Positions 28,677 through 37,475 of a stretch of 64,000 nt of DNA are shown one piece after another (position 1 is the stretch's first letter; each line of letters opens with the position of its first letter). The position numbers were made by a program, and so were the translations under genes. A model generated the notes under the pieces. That model was not told the DNA's origin. It saw nothing but the letters and a program-made list of their open reading frames with translations, and made no database searches. The DNA lies in NCBI RefSeq assembly GCF_002858865.1, contig NZ_PJRR01000012.1, positions 124,001 to 188,000 of the forward strand, read 5' to 3'. The stretch comes from Caulobacter vibrioides (GTDB lineage Bacteria; Pseudomonadota; Alphaproteobacteria; Caulobacterales; Caulobacteraceae).

Positions 28677-29738
28677 ATGCGGCTGGTGGGACTGATCCTG
28701 GGATTGTGGCTGGGGCTCGGCGCTGTCGCGCACGCCCAGCCCGCCAAGCCCATCCCGGTCAAGGTGGTGGTCCTGACCACCTTCGAGATCGGCGCGGTCA
28801 CCGGCGACAGACCCGGCGAGTTCCAGCCCTGGGTCGAGGGGCTGCCGCTCACCGAGACCATCGCGGTTCCCGGCCTCCGCCATCCGGCCCGTTACTCGCC
28901 CAAGGACGGCGTGCTGGGCGTGATGACCGACATGCGCGCCCGGGCTCGCGAAAGCGTCGCGGCCCTGCTGCTCGACAAGCGTTTCGACTTCTCAAAGACC
29001 TACTGGCTGGTGGCCGGGATCGCCGGCGTCGACCCCAAGGCCGCCTCGATCGGTAGCGCCGCCTGGGCCCGCTATGTCGTCGACGCCGATCCGATCTACG
29101 AGGTCGACGATCGCGAAATCCCCGCCGACTGGCCCTACGGCCTCTATGCGCTCGAGACCGAGCGTCCGAACGTCAAGGGCTCGGCCGAGGGCTCTTCGGG
29201 CATGGTCTGGGCGCTCAACTGGCGACTGGTCGACTGGGCCTACGGCCTGACCGCCAAGGTCGAGATCCCCGATCATCCTGGCCTGGCCGCCCTGCGCGCC
29301 CCCTACGCCGGAGAGCCCAACGCCCAAAGGCCGCCCTTCGTGCTCAAGGGCGAAGCCCTGGGCGCGACCCGGTTCTGGCACGGCGCCAAGCGCACCCAGT
29401 GGGCGCAGGATTGGGTCAAGCTCTGGACCGACGGCGCCGGGGTCTTCGTGATGACCGACTGCGAGGACCAGGGCATTCTTGATGTGCTCGATCTCTACGC
29501 CAAGGCGGGCAGGGTCGACTTCCAGCGCGTGATGGTCCTGCGGACCGCCAGCAACTATTCGCGTCCGCCGCTCGGCGCGCCGGCCTTTCCGCGCGCCTTC
29601 CATGACGAGGGCGCAGTGTCCGCATTCGACTCGGCCTATCGTGTCGGCTCGGTGGTGGTGCGCGAACTGACCGCCCGCTGGGACCGCTACGAGGCCAACA
29701 CACCGGACATGACCGCCATCGGGGGGACGGCGAAATGA
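28677..29738 (+). CDS. Exported purine nucleoside permease-family protein (NUP)
   Basis: This 353-residue protein of the NUP family (distant nucleoside phosphorylase fold) carries a signal peptide, MRLVGLILGLWLGLGAVAHA, if started at 28677; a longer frame from 28614 hides it. KVVVLTTFEIGAVTGDRPGE, TYWLVAGIAGVDPKAASIGS and a C-terminal RTASNYSRPP are family marks. A periplasmic location suggests that it splits or binds nucleosides before uptake. Its stop overlaps the NCS2 permease start in ATGA. Confidence 0.85.
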   Translation: MRLVGLILGLWLGLGAVAHAQPAKPIPVKVVVLTTFEIGAVTGDRPGEFQPWVEGLPLTETIAVPGLRHPARYSPKDGVLGVMTDMRARARESVAALLLDKRFDFSKTYWLVAGIAGVDPKAASIGSAAWARYVVDADPIYEVDDREIPADWPYGLYALETERPNVKGSAEGSSGMVWALNWRLVDWAYGLTAKVEIPDHPGLAALRAPYAGEPNAQRPPFVLKGEALGATRFWHGAKRTQWAQDWVKLWTDGAGVFVMTDCEDQGILDVLDLYAKAGRVDFQRVMVLRTASNYSRPPLGAPAFPRAFHDEGAVSAFDSAYRVGSVVVRELTARWDRYEANTPDMTAIGGTAK

Positions 29739-31051
29739 TCGAGAAGACCTTCAAGCTGTCGGCGCAGGGAACCACGGTGCGCACCGAGGTGCTGGCCGGC
29801 GTCACCACCTTCCTGACCATGGCCTATATCGTGATCGTCAATCCGGCGATCCTGGGCCAGGCCGGCATGCCCATCGCCGCCGTCGCCGCCGCCACCTGTC
29901 TCGCCGCAGGTCTGGGCAGCATCCTGATGGGCCTGATCGCCAACTACCCGATCGCCCTGGCGCCGGGCATGGGCCTCAACGCCTATTTCACCTTCACGGT
30001 CGTCAAGGGCATGGGCCTGCCGTGGGAGACGGCGCTGGGCTGCGTGTTCCTGTCGGGCGTGGCGTTCCTAATCCTGACGGTCGCCGGCATCCGCCAGCTG
30101 ATCGTCGGCGCCATTCCCCGCCCGCTGTTCTCGGCCGTCGCCGCCGGGGTGGGCCTGTTCATCGCCTTCATCGGCCTGAAGGAAGCCGGCATCATCGTCG
30201 CCGATCCCGCCACGACCGTGGCTCTTGGTGATCTGACCAAGCCCACGGCGGTGCTGGCGATCCTGGGTCTCCTGGTGATGGGCGCCCTGATGGCCTGGCG
30301 GGTCAAGGGCGCCATCCTGATCGGCATCCTCGTCGCCGCCGGCGTGGCCTGGGCGCTGGGCCTGGCCAAGATCGCCCCTGGCGACTACGGCCTGGCGGCC
30401 CTGACCGCCACGGCCTTCAAGCTCGACGTCCCCGCCGCCCTGCACCTGAACGGCGCGTTCGGGATGGCGCTGGCCGAGGTGATCTTCGTCTTTCTGTTCG
30501 TCGACCTGTTCGACAATGTCGGCACCCTGGTGGCGGTGACCAAGAAGGCCGGCCTCGTCCAGCCCGACGGCTCCATCCCGCGCCTGAACCGCATCCTGAC
30601 CGCCGATTCCATCGCCACCATCGGCGGCTCGCTGGCCGGCACTTCAACCGTTGTCAGCTATATCGAAAGCGCCTCGGGCGTGGCCGAGGGCGGCCGCACG
30701 GGCCTGACTGCCGTCGTCGTCGGCGTGCTGTTCCTGCTGACCCTGTTCTTCGCCCCCTGGGTCCAGGCCATCCCCGTAGCGGCCACCGCGCCGGCCCTGA
30801 TCGTCGTCGGCGCGATGATGGTCGGCGCCCTGGCCGACGTCGACTGGGACGATCCGGGCGTAGGCATCCCCGCGTTCCTGACCGTGATCGCCATCCCGCT
30901 GACCTTCTCGATCGCCAACGGCCTGGCGTTCGGCATCACCGCCTATGCGGGCCTCACCCTGCTGCGCGGCAAGGCCAAGCCGAAGGATTGGCTGCTGTTT
31001 GTGCTGGCCGGCCTGTTCGTCCTGCGGTTCATCTATATGGGAAAGGCGTGA
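29735..31051 (+). CDS. NCS2-family purine base permease (AzgA/PbuG-like)
   Basis: This 438-residue inner-membrane permease has 12-14 hydrophobic segments. The AzgA subgroup marks are TTFLTMAYIVIVNPAILGQA, LAPGMGLNAYFTFTVVKGMG, EVIFVFLFVDLFDNVGTLVA and GTSTVVSYIESASGVAEGGR. It imports adenine, guanine or hypoxanthine with protons. The four-base overlap with the exported nucleoside-family protein makes a two-step salvage unit likely: nucleoside cleavage outside, base uptake through this permease. Confidence 0.93.
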   Translation: MIEKTFKLSAQGTTVRTEVLAGVTTFLTMAYIVIVNPAILGQAGMPIAAVAAATCLAAGLGSILMGLIANYPIALAPGMGLNAYFTFTVVKGMGLPWETALGCVFLSGVAFLILTVAGIRQLIVGAIPRPLFSAVAAGVGLFIAFIGLKEAGIIVADPATTVALGDLTKPTAVLAILGLLVMGALMAWRVKGAILIGILVAAGVAWALGLAKIAPGDYGLAALTATAFKLDVPAALHLNGAFGMALAEVIFVFLFVDLFDNVGTLVAVTKKAGLVQPDGSIPRLNRILTADSIATIGGSLAGTSTVVSYIESASGVAEGGRTGLTAVVVGVLFLLTLFFAPWVQAIPVAATAPALIVVGAMMVGALADVDWDDPGVGIPAFLTVIAIPLTFSIANGLAFGITAYAGLTLLRGKAKPKDWLLFVLAGLFVLRFIYMGKA

Positions 31052-31132
31052 GCCTGATCGCGAGACCGTTTGCGCCGGCCTCGCCTTTCGGCTAAGACCC
31101 GCTTCCCGCCTCCTGGGTTTCCAGGACGGTCG

Positions 31133-31212
<80 letters not shown>

Positions 31213-31568
31213 GTTTCACTCAACAAAAGCGGTTTCTCAGCGCTAGCCTGGGGCGTGCCCTCGTTCACAGACGAGGGAAACCAAGCTGCCGCTGTCGGGT
31301 GGCTTGGGACGCGATTTCCCGGAATAGTCCCGAACAAGGGAAGGCCCTCGTTCTCCATTCAGGACGAGATGAGCCTGTTTCTGCGACGGACTCTAGCTTC
31401 GGCCGCCCACGCCGCATCGCGGCTCCGTCCTGCTTAGCTCCCCCATCGGCAGCCACCGGAGACAACACCGTTACGAGATAAGCTAACGACCGCCTCAGTT
31501 AAATCCCATTATTCCCGTAGGATTAAGTGGCTATCAGTTCCCCTGGATTTCTAACGAGGGGACTGGAC
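31213..31568. other. Intergenic stretch between tRNA-Arg and a TonB receptor
   Basis: A 356-base gap. It has a small inverted repeat, CCCTCGT/ACGAGGG (31258-31277), with no T run. The last 90 bases are more AT-rich and probably hold the promoter of the receptor. No reading frame here has coding character, and no attachment-site duplication of the tRNA end was seen. Confidence 0.5.
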
Positions 31569-34052
31569 ATGTCTTTCACCCAGCGTAACGGCGCGACCAA
31601 GGCCTTGCTGCTCGCGGCGCTGCTCTGCGGCGGCGCCAGCGGCGCCTATGCCGGCGTGACCGAGGGCTCGACCGTCCCAGGCGCCGTGGCGACCGCCTCC
31701 GAGAGCGCCGAGTCCGACGGCTCGAATGTGGCCGGCGCGACGGTCGAGGCCCTGACCATCACGGCCCGTCGCCGGTCCGAGACCGTGCAGTGGGTGCCGC
31801 TGGCCGTCTCGGTGGTCGGCGGCGATCGCTTGGACGGCACGGGCTCGTTCAATGTCGGTCGCCTGCAACAATTGACGCCGACCCTGCAGTTCTACTCGTC
31901 CAACCCCCGCAACACGGCGGTGAACATCCGGGGCCTGGGCGTGCCGTTCGGCCTGACCAGCGACGGGTTCGAGCAGGGCGTCGGCATCTATGTCGACGAC
32001 GTCTATAACTCGCGGGTCGCCACTGCGACCTTCGACTTCCTCGATGTCGACCGCATCGAGGTCCTGCGCGGTCCGCAGGGCACGCTGTACGGCAAGAACA
32101 CCACGGCCGGCGCGATCAACATCACCACCCGCCAGCCGACCTTCGACTTCGAGGCCAACGCCGAGGTGTCGCTGGGCAATCTGGACTACAAGCAGGCCAA
32201 GGCGGCCATCTCGGGACCGCTGAGCGACAAGCTGGCCGCCCGTTTCGCGGTCTCCAGCACCCATCGGCGCGGCACGATCTACAACGTCACCAGCCGCCGC
32301 TACATCAACGAGCAGGACAATCTGGGCCTGCGCGGTCAGCTGCTGTTCAAGCCCAGTGAAGACCTGGCCGTGACCCTGGCCGCCGACTATAGCGCCCAAG
32401 ACCCCGAGGGCTTCGCCCAGATCTATGTGCGCACCGGCGCCACCCAGCGGGCGCTGAACCGCCAGTACGCGGCTTTGACGTCCGCCCTCGGCTATGCCGT
32501 TCCCAGCACCAACGCCTTCGACCGTGTCACGGACGTCGACGCCGAGCTCAACGCCGGCAACAAGGTCGGCGGCGCCTCGGCCAAGGTGGCCTGGAACGTC
32601 GCGGGCGGAACCCTGACCTCGGTCACGGCTTGGCGCTTCTGGGACTGGAAGCCGCAGAACGACCGCGATTTCCTGGGCTTGTCGATCGTGGCCAAGTCGC
32701 AAAATCCCTCGCAGCAGGACCAGTACAGCCAGGAACTGCGCTTCAACCGTTCCTGGGACTCTCATGACCTGGTGGTCGGCGCCTTGGCCTTCCACCAGCG
32801 CATCGACACTCAAGGCACCGAGCAGCAGGGCGTCAACGCCAGCCGCTGGAACATCAATCCCAGCAACGCCCTGTCCAATGACCCGACCGTTCTGGCGGGC
32901 CTGACGGCGCGCAACACCCAGTGGCTGAAGAGCACGAGCTTTGCGGTGTTCGGCCAGCTCAGCTGGAAGGTCACCGACGCCTTCACTCTGACGCCCGGCG
33001 CGCGCCTGAACTACGACGAGAAGTCGGGTTTCTACGAGCGCAAGGTCATAGACGGCCAGGGCGTGCCCGTGCTGCTCACCGACACCGGCGCGCGCCGCGC
33101 CGCCCAACTGGCGGTCTACACCCCGCAGGTCAGCGCCCCCAGCTTCGACGACTGGAACTTCACCTACGACCTGTCGGCCAGCTACCAGCTGGACCGTGAC
33201 GTCCTGGCCTACGCCACCTACGCCAAGAGCTTCAAAACCGGCGGCATCAACCAGAACGGCCTGCCGACCGATGCGGCGGGCAAGCCGATCGAGGCCGCGG
33301 GCGCGATCAAGCCCGAGGACATCAATCACTTCGAGGGCGGCCTGAAGACCCAGTGGCTGGACCGCACCCTGACGGCCAACCTCGCGGTGTTCCGCAGCGA
33401 CATCAAGAACTACCAGGCCACGGTGAGCAACGGCCAGCTGGGCGTGCTGCGCGGCTATCTGGCCAACGCCGGCAAGGTGCGCACGCAAGGCGTGGAGCTG
33501 GACTCGGCCTATCATCCGAACGCCCGCTTCTCGACCTATCTGAACGCCGCCTATACCGACGCCAAGTATGTGCGCTTTGTCGACGCGCCGTGCCCGCCGG
33601 AGCTGTCGGGCGGCACGGTGGCGACCGGGACCCAGGTTCCGGGCCCGGCCGGCGTGGCCGGCGCGCTCAGCCCCGCCAACTGCGACGTTTCGGGTCAGCG
33701 ACTGCCGGGCGTTTCGAAATGGAGCGTAGCCCTGGGCGCCGAGGCCAATGTTCCGGGCGACTTCCTGGGCAAGACGGGCGAGTTCTATGTCGGCTATGAC
33801 GGCAGCTACCGCAGCAAGTTCTCGTCCAACCCTTCGCCCTCCGCCTACACCTGGGTTGACAGCTACACGATCGCCAACTTCCGGGCCGGCTTCCGCACGC
33901 CTGAGGGACTCAACCTCTATGCCTGGGTCCGCAACGCCTTCGACGAGAACTACTTCGAGCAACTGGCTGTGGGTCCCAGCAACACCGGCCTGATCGCCGG
34001 CCAGCCGGGCGACCCGCGCACCTGGGGCGTGACCCTACGGGCGGCGTTCTAG
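31569..34052 (+). CDS. TonB-dependent outer-membrane receptor
   Basis: An outer-membrane receptor of 827 residues. The start at 31569 (MSFTQRNGATKALLLAALLC, cleaved after AYA) has GAGGGG a few bases upstream. The box-like EALTITARRRSE precedes a plug with RIEVLRGPQGTLYGKNTTAG, and the barrel ends in the conserved RTWGVTLRAAF. The form (ITARRR, GKNTTAGAINITTRQP) is that of the large iron-complex/oligosaccharide receptor group abundant in Caulobacter and sphingomonads. The ligand cannot be read. It stands alone after tRNA-Arg. Confidence 0.9.
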   Translation: MSFTQRNGATKALLLAALLCGGASGAYAGVTEGSTVPGAVATASESAESDGSNVAGATVEALTITARRRSETVQWVPLAVSVVGGDRLDGTGSFNVGRLQQLTPTLQFYSSNPRNTAVNIRGLGVPFGLTSDGFEQGVGIYVDDVYNSRVATATFDFLDVDRIEVLRGPQGTLYGKNTTAGAINITTRQPTFDFEANAEVSLGNLDYKQAKAAISGPLSDKLAARFAVSSTHRRGTIYNVTSRRYINEQDNLGLRGQLLFKPSEDLAVTLAADYSAQDPEGFAQIYVRTGATQRALNRQYAALTSALGYAVPSTNAFDRVTDVDAELNAGNKVGGASAKVAWNVAGGTLTSVTAWRFWDWKPQNDRDFLGLSIVAKSQNPSQQDQYSQELRFNRSWDSHDLVVGALAFHQRIDTQGTEQQGVNASRWNINPSNALSNDPTVLAGLTARNTQWLKSTSFAVFGQLSWKVTDAFTLTPGARLNYDEKSGFYERKVIDGQGVPVLLTDTGARRAAQLAVYTPQVSAPSFDDWNFTYDLSASYQLDRDVLAYATYAKSFKTGGINQNGLPTDAAGKPIEAAGAIKPEDINHFEGGLKTQWLDRTLTANLAVFRSDIKNYQATVSNGQLGVLRGYLANAGKVRTQGVELDSAYHPNARFSTYLNAAYTDAKYVRFVDAPCPPELSGGTVATGTQVPGPAGVAGALSPANCDVSGQRLPGVSKWSVALGAEANVPGDFLGKTGEFYVGYDGSYRSKFSSNPSPSAYTWVDSYTIANFRAGFRTPEGLNLYAWVRNAFDENYFEQLAVGPSNTGLIAGQPGDPRTWGVTLRAAF

Positions 34053-34063
34053 AGCCTCTTGAT

Positions 34064-34091
34064 CTGGTTTGGAGGGCTCCATCCAAACCAG
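34064..34091. repeat. Inverted repeat after the TonB receptor
   Basis: The perfect 10-bp arms CTGGTTTGGA and TCCAAACCAG flank an 8-base loop, 12 bases past the stop codon. No T run follows. It may serve as a transcript end or be a dispersed palindrome. Beyond it, up to 34326, I see no gene. Confidence 0.55.
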
Positions 34092-34326
34092 ACGGCTCCA
34101 AACCCCGGCTCCGCCAGGGGGATCATAGGCTATCGGCCGGGCATGGGTGACGCGCGCGAACAGACCCATGACCCGGCGCGGCCGATCGGCGAGCACGCCC
34201 ATCGAGTCAGCCACCGCTGCGTGACTCCCAATCCCGATGCGACGAAAACTGGGCCTCGCATCGCTTAGGCGATTGTCGTTGGGGCGGCTTTGGGCCAAGG
34301 CTCCTCCAACCCCACACGAGCCGCTC

Positions 34327-35088
34327 TTGACCATCGACCATCTCTGGGCTGTTTCGGCGCTGATCCTCGCGCCCTTCGTCGGCAGCTTCATCGGACTGCT
34401 GACGCTTCGCCTGCCGGCGGACCGGCCCTGGGCGATGTCGAGGTCAGCGTGCGACACATGCAAGCGTCGGCTCGGTGTCGTGGATCTGGTTCCGCTGGTC
34501 AGCTTTCTTGTGCAGCGCGGACGATGCAGGACCTGCGGGACGGCCATTCCCAGGCGCTACCCTCTCCTTGAAGGCGGGTGCCTGGTGATCGCCCTCTGGA
34601 GCGTGCTGGCCTTTACGGGCGGCATGATCCTGCTGACCGCCCTGATGGGCTGGTCGTTGCTGCTGATCGCGACGATCGACACCGAGCATCTGTGGCTTCC
34701 CGACAGGCTGACCCTGCCCTTCGGCGCCCTGGGCGTCATCGCAACGCTCGCGATCGGCGAGGTCCCGGTCTGGACGCCATTGGTCGGCGCCGCCGTCGGC
34801 TTTGGCGGCCTGGCCCTGATCGCCTGGCTCTACAAGACGGTCCGGGGATTTGACGGCATGGGCGGCGGCGATCCGCGCCTGCTCGGCGCGATCGGGGCCT
34901 GGGTGGGGTGGCAAGGCCTGCCGTCGGTGCTGGTCTGGGCGTGTGTCGCAGGCCTGAGCGTGGCGATCGCCCAGACCCTCGTCCGTCGCCGTTTCTCAGG
35001 CGATCAGCAACTCCCGTTCGGCGCCTTCCTGGCGATCGGCGCCTGGCTGACGTGGCTCTGGGGTCCGCTGCACGCTCTACTGACCTAG
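34327..35088 (+). CDS. gspO: Type IV prepilin peptidase (GspO/PulO)
   Basis: This inner-membrane aspartyl protease cuts and methylates prepilin-like proteins. The zinc-binding tetracysteine is visible (CDTCKRRLG and RCRTCG). The catalytic Asp residues are in IATIDTEHLWLPD and in GMGGGDPRLLGAIGAW (GxGD motif, with Arg where Lys is usual). Five to seven further membrane segments follow. The start is uncertain: TTG 34327 places the conserved VGSFIG motif about 18 residues in; ATG 34237 would add 30 unlikely residues. It faces the gspC-N operon and should process GspG-K. Confidence 0.88.
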   Translation: MTIDHLWAVSALILAPFVGSFIGLLTLRLPADRPWAMSRSACDTCKRRLGVVDLVPLVSFLVQRGRCRTCGTAIPRRYPLLEGGCLVIALWSVLAFTGGMILLTALMGWSLLLIATIDTEHLWLPDRLTLPFGALGVIATLAIGEVPVWTPLVGAAVGFGGLALIAWLYKTVRGFDGMGGGDPRLLGAIGAWVGWQGLPSVLVWACVAGLSVAIAQTLVRRRFSGDQQLPFGAFLAIGAWLTWLWGPLHALLT

Positions 35089-35123
35089 GGCTCCTTTCGA
35101 TCCGATAGCCGCCTCGGAACGCA

Positions 35124-35201
35124 TCGGAAAATGCTCTAGCCCTTTGTATTAACGCATTTTCTGACGACGAACCGGATCCACTTCGTCGGAAAATGCTCTA
35201 G
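35124..35201. repeat. Dispersed REP-like palindrome between gspO and gspN
   Basis: The 16-base direct repeat TCGGAAAATGCTCTAG occurs at 35124-35139 and 35186-35201. The second copy also pairs with GCATTTTCTGACGACGAA (35154-35171) to form a long hairpin. Closely similar elements are frequent in Caulobacterales and Rhizobiales intergenic DNA. The gspN stop codon lies inside the second copy. Confidence 0.75.
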
Positions 35202-35914
35202 CGCGACGTCAGCCGACCGGCGACCGTGCGGCGCGCGCCCGTCGCATCCCGTGTGAAGCCGCCGGCGACGAGAGCCTGGATCAGATCCGGATCGGTCGTC
35301 GCCGCCGACATCTCCAGCTGGTAGCGGCCATCGCCTTCCACACGACCGACCAGCGTCAGATCGGCTGCGCCGGCCTTGCCGCTCAGAGTCGCAAACCAGC
35401 TGTCGGCGCGACACGCCGACACCCCGCTGAGCACGCTGCCGCGCAGAGGCCCGTCGCCGATCAGGCGCAGCCGGATCTCGCCGCCCGCCCGCGCGCAGCG
35501 CCCCTTGCGGAACACCGCCGTGGCGTCGCGAAACGCCACATCGCCGCTGAGCGGCAAGCCGAGAGCCGCGAGGTCCAGGCCGGTGCGGAGGTTGAGCCGC
35601 TCAACGCCCCGGTCGCGCCCCGCCAGCCAGAGGACTGCGCGCTGGTCCGAGCCGGTCTTATCGTGCCGCAGACCCATCCGGACCTGGCCGGTCAGCAGGG
35701 ACAGCGGATCGAGCCCGCCCTTCCAGCTGCCGATCGGCGCACCGGCCAGCGTGACGTCTTTCAGGCGACCGGCCCAGACCACCCCGCTGACGCCGGCCCC
35801 GCCCACCGCCGAAGACCCGGCCAGGTCCTTGGTCAGCAGACGCATCGGCGCGAAGACGACGGTCATGACGAGGGTGGCGATCACCAGGATCACCAGGAGA
35901 AGGCGATGGCTCAT
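35198..35914 (-). CDS. gspN: Type II secretion system protein N
   Basis: This 238-residue protein has an N-terminal membrane anchor (residues 4-22), then VFAPMRLLTKDLAGSSAVGG and WAGRLKDVTLAGAPIGSWKG, as in the T2SSN family. GspN is an accessory inner-membrane protein present in only some T2SS. It is the last gene of the gspC-N operon, its start overlapping the gspM stop in ATGA. The final codons run into a dispersed repeat. Confidence 0.85.
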   Translation of the reverse strand: MSHRLLLVILVIATLVMTVVFAPMRLLTKDLAGSSAVGGAGVSGVVWAGRLKDVTLAGAPIGSWKGGLDPLSLLTGQVRMGLRHDKTGSDQRAVLWLAGRDRGVERLNLRTGLDLAALGLPLSGDVAFRDATAVFRKGRCARAGGEIRLRLIGDGPLRGSVLSGVSACRADSWFATLSGKAGAADLTLVGRVEGDGRYQLEMSAATTDPDLIQALVAGGFTRDATGARRTVAGRLTSR

Positions 35915-36387
35915 GGGGCGGCGCGCGCGAAGGTGATCTCGGCCTCGATAAGGCCGTTGTCGAGACGAGAAGCGGTGAAGTCGGTGACCTTGACGGCTCC
36001 CTCACGCTCCAGACCCGCAGTCCAGGGCAGGAGGATCTTGGAATCGATGGCGGCGATCCAGATGGTGAAGCGCCCATTGGCGTCCTGGCGATGGCGCGCA
36101 ATCGGCAGGCCCACCCGGCTGGCGGCGGCCTCGACCACCGCCTGGGGCGCAGCGCCGCCAGCCGTGGCTCGGCTGGCCCCGGCGGCGAGACCGCGCAGGG
36201 TCGCCAGCTGCGTGGCCGCCTTGTCCACCCGGACCTGCGCGGTCTTCGCGGCCGACCACAGCGGGGTGGCGACGCCATACCAGCCGATCACCACGACCAG
36301 CGCCGCAACCATCACCGCCAGCAGCACCTGCTCGCGCCCTGTGCGCCCGGTCCACCAGAGACGGGCGGCCTCAAGTCGTCCGTTCAT
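35911..36387 (-). CDS. gspM: Type II secretion system protein M
   Basis: This 158-residue bitopic protein opens with the GspM mark RLWWTGRTGREQVLLAVMVA (Trp-rich start, single membrane helix). A ferredoxin-like periplasmic domain ends in VTDFTASRLDNGLIEAEITF. It partners GspL in the inner-membrane platform. It overlaps its neighbours by four bases on both sides. Confidence 0.9.
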   Translation of the reverse strand: MNGRLEAARLWWTGRTGREQVLLAVMVAALVVVIGWYGVATPLWSAAKTAQVRVDKAATQLATLRGLAAGASRATAGGAAPQAVVEAAASRVGLPIARHRQDANGRFTIWIAAIDSKILLPWTAGLEREGAVKVTDFTASRLDNGLIEAEITFARAAP

Positions 36388-37475
36388 GGCTTTCTCCTGA
36401 TGATGAGATCGCTGCTGATCCGCCCGCCCTCGCTGGCGGTGCTTTGCTCGGTCAGCTCCAGCCCGAGGCGCTTGGCCCCCAGGCGCAGCTGATCCATGTC
36501 CGAATAGTTGTTGTAGACGATGGTCGACCGGATCGCGCCCTCTTCGCCATAGACCAGGGTGTCCAAGGTCACCCCCGGGGTCGACTCGACCATGCTCAGA
36601 TAGCTCGCCGACAGATCGCCGAAACCCTGACCGCTCTGGCTAGCCGCCAGACGGGAAAGGGCATAGCCCACTGCATCCTCATAACGCGACGCTTGCGGGG
36701 CCAAAGACACCGCCAGCTTGGTCGCCTGGCGCTCCAGGGCGCGCGCCGTCCATTGATCATGGGCGATCTGGGCGATCATCAGCAGCAAGGGCGAGAGCAC
36801 CGCCGCCGCCGTCAGGATCGCCAGCCGCCGGAGACCCCCTCGCCCGCCCGTGGTCCGCACGGCGAAGCGCCCTTGCAGCAGGTTAATCACAGGGGCGCGC
36901 GCCCCGGTGATCAGCTGGGCGTCGAGCTCCTTGCCGGCGAGGTAGCGATGCTCGCGATTTTCGAACAAGAGCGCGGCCAGATCCGCATCCGCGCTCAGCG
37001 CCTTGCTGGGCTCCCGCAGCGCCAGACGCGCGCCCAGTCGTCCGACCGTCAGAACGCCATCTTCAGCCTCGGGCAGGAGCAGGTAGTCCGGGATCACCGC
37101 CTGGGGCGCGAGGCCATGGGTCTGGGCCATGTCCAGCCAGGCCTGCAGCTTGTCTCGGGCCGTCCATACCACCAGGGTGCGACCGGCGGCGTCGGCCTCG
37201 CCGACGGCGATGTGCAGATCCTCCGCGCCCAGCGCCACCTCGTCCTCGAGGCGGAAGGCGGCCGCCGATCGCGCCTGGGCGGCGCTGCCCATCGGCAGGT
37301 CCATCCAGCGCGCCACGACCTCCTCCCCCGGCGCGACCAGGATCACAGCGCCGACCTCGTCGAGCCGCTCGTCGGGCGCCAAGGTCCGCCGTGTAACCGA
37401 CAGGCCATAGTCCTGGAGCAGTTGCGCCGGCTCGTCGGGTGCGGCCGGCAGGATCAGAAGGCTGAGCAAGGTCAT
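36384..37475 (-). CDS. gspL: Type II secretion system protein L
   Basis: This 363-residue inner-membrane protein has a cytoplasmic actin-like half (LHIAVGEADAAGRTLVVWTA and PDYLLLPEAEDGVLTVGRLG), one membrane helix near residue 240, and a periplasmic ferredoxin-like half. It recruits the GspE ATPase. The ATG at 37475 overlaps the gspK stop in ATGA, like most junctions in this operon; TTG 37490 is a longer alternative. Confidence 0.9.
   Translation of the reverse strand: MTLLSLLILPAAPDEPAQLLQDYGLSVTRRTLAPDERLDEVGAVILVAPGEEVVARWMDLPMGSAAQARSAAAFRLEDEVALGAEDLHIAVGEADAAGRTLVVWTARDKLQAWLDMAQTHGLAPQAVIPDYLLLPEAEDGVLTVGRLGARLALREPSKALSADADLAALLFENREHRYLAGKELDAQLITGARAPVINLLQGRFAVRTTGGRGGLRRLAILTAAAVLSPLLLMIAQIAHDQWTARALERQATKLAVSLAPQASRYEDAVGYALSRLAASQSGQGFGDLSASYLSMVESTPGVTLDTLVYGEEGAIRSTIVYNNYSDMDQLRLGAKRLGLELTEQSTASEGGRISSDLIIRRKP

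Noticed and set aside
31258..31277. Inverted repeat after tRNA-Arg as terminator
   Set aside because: The 7-bp stem has no T run on either side, so termination is not supported.
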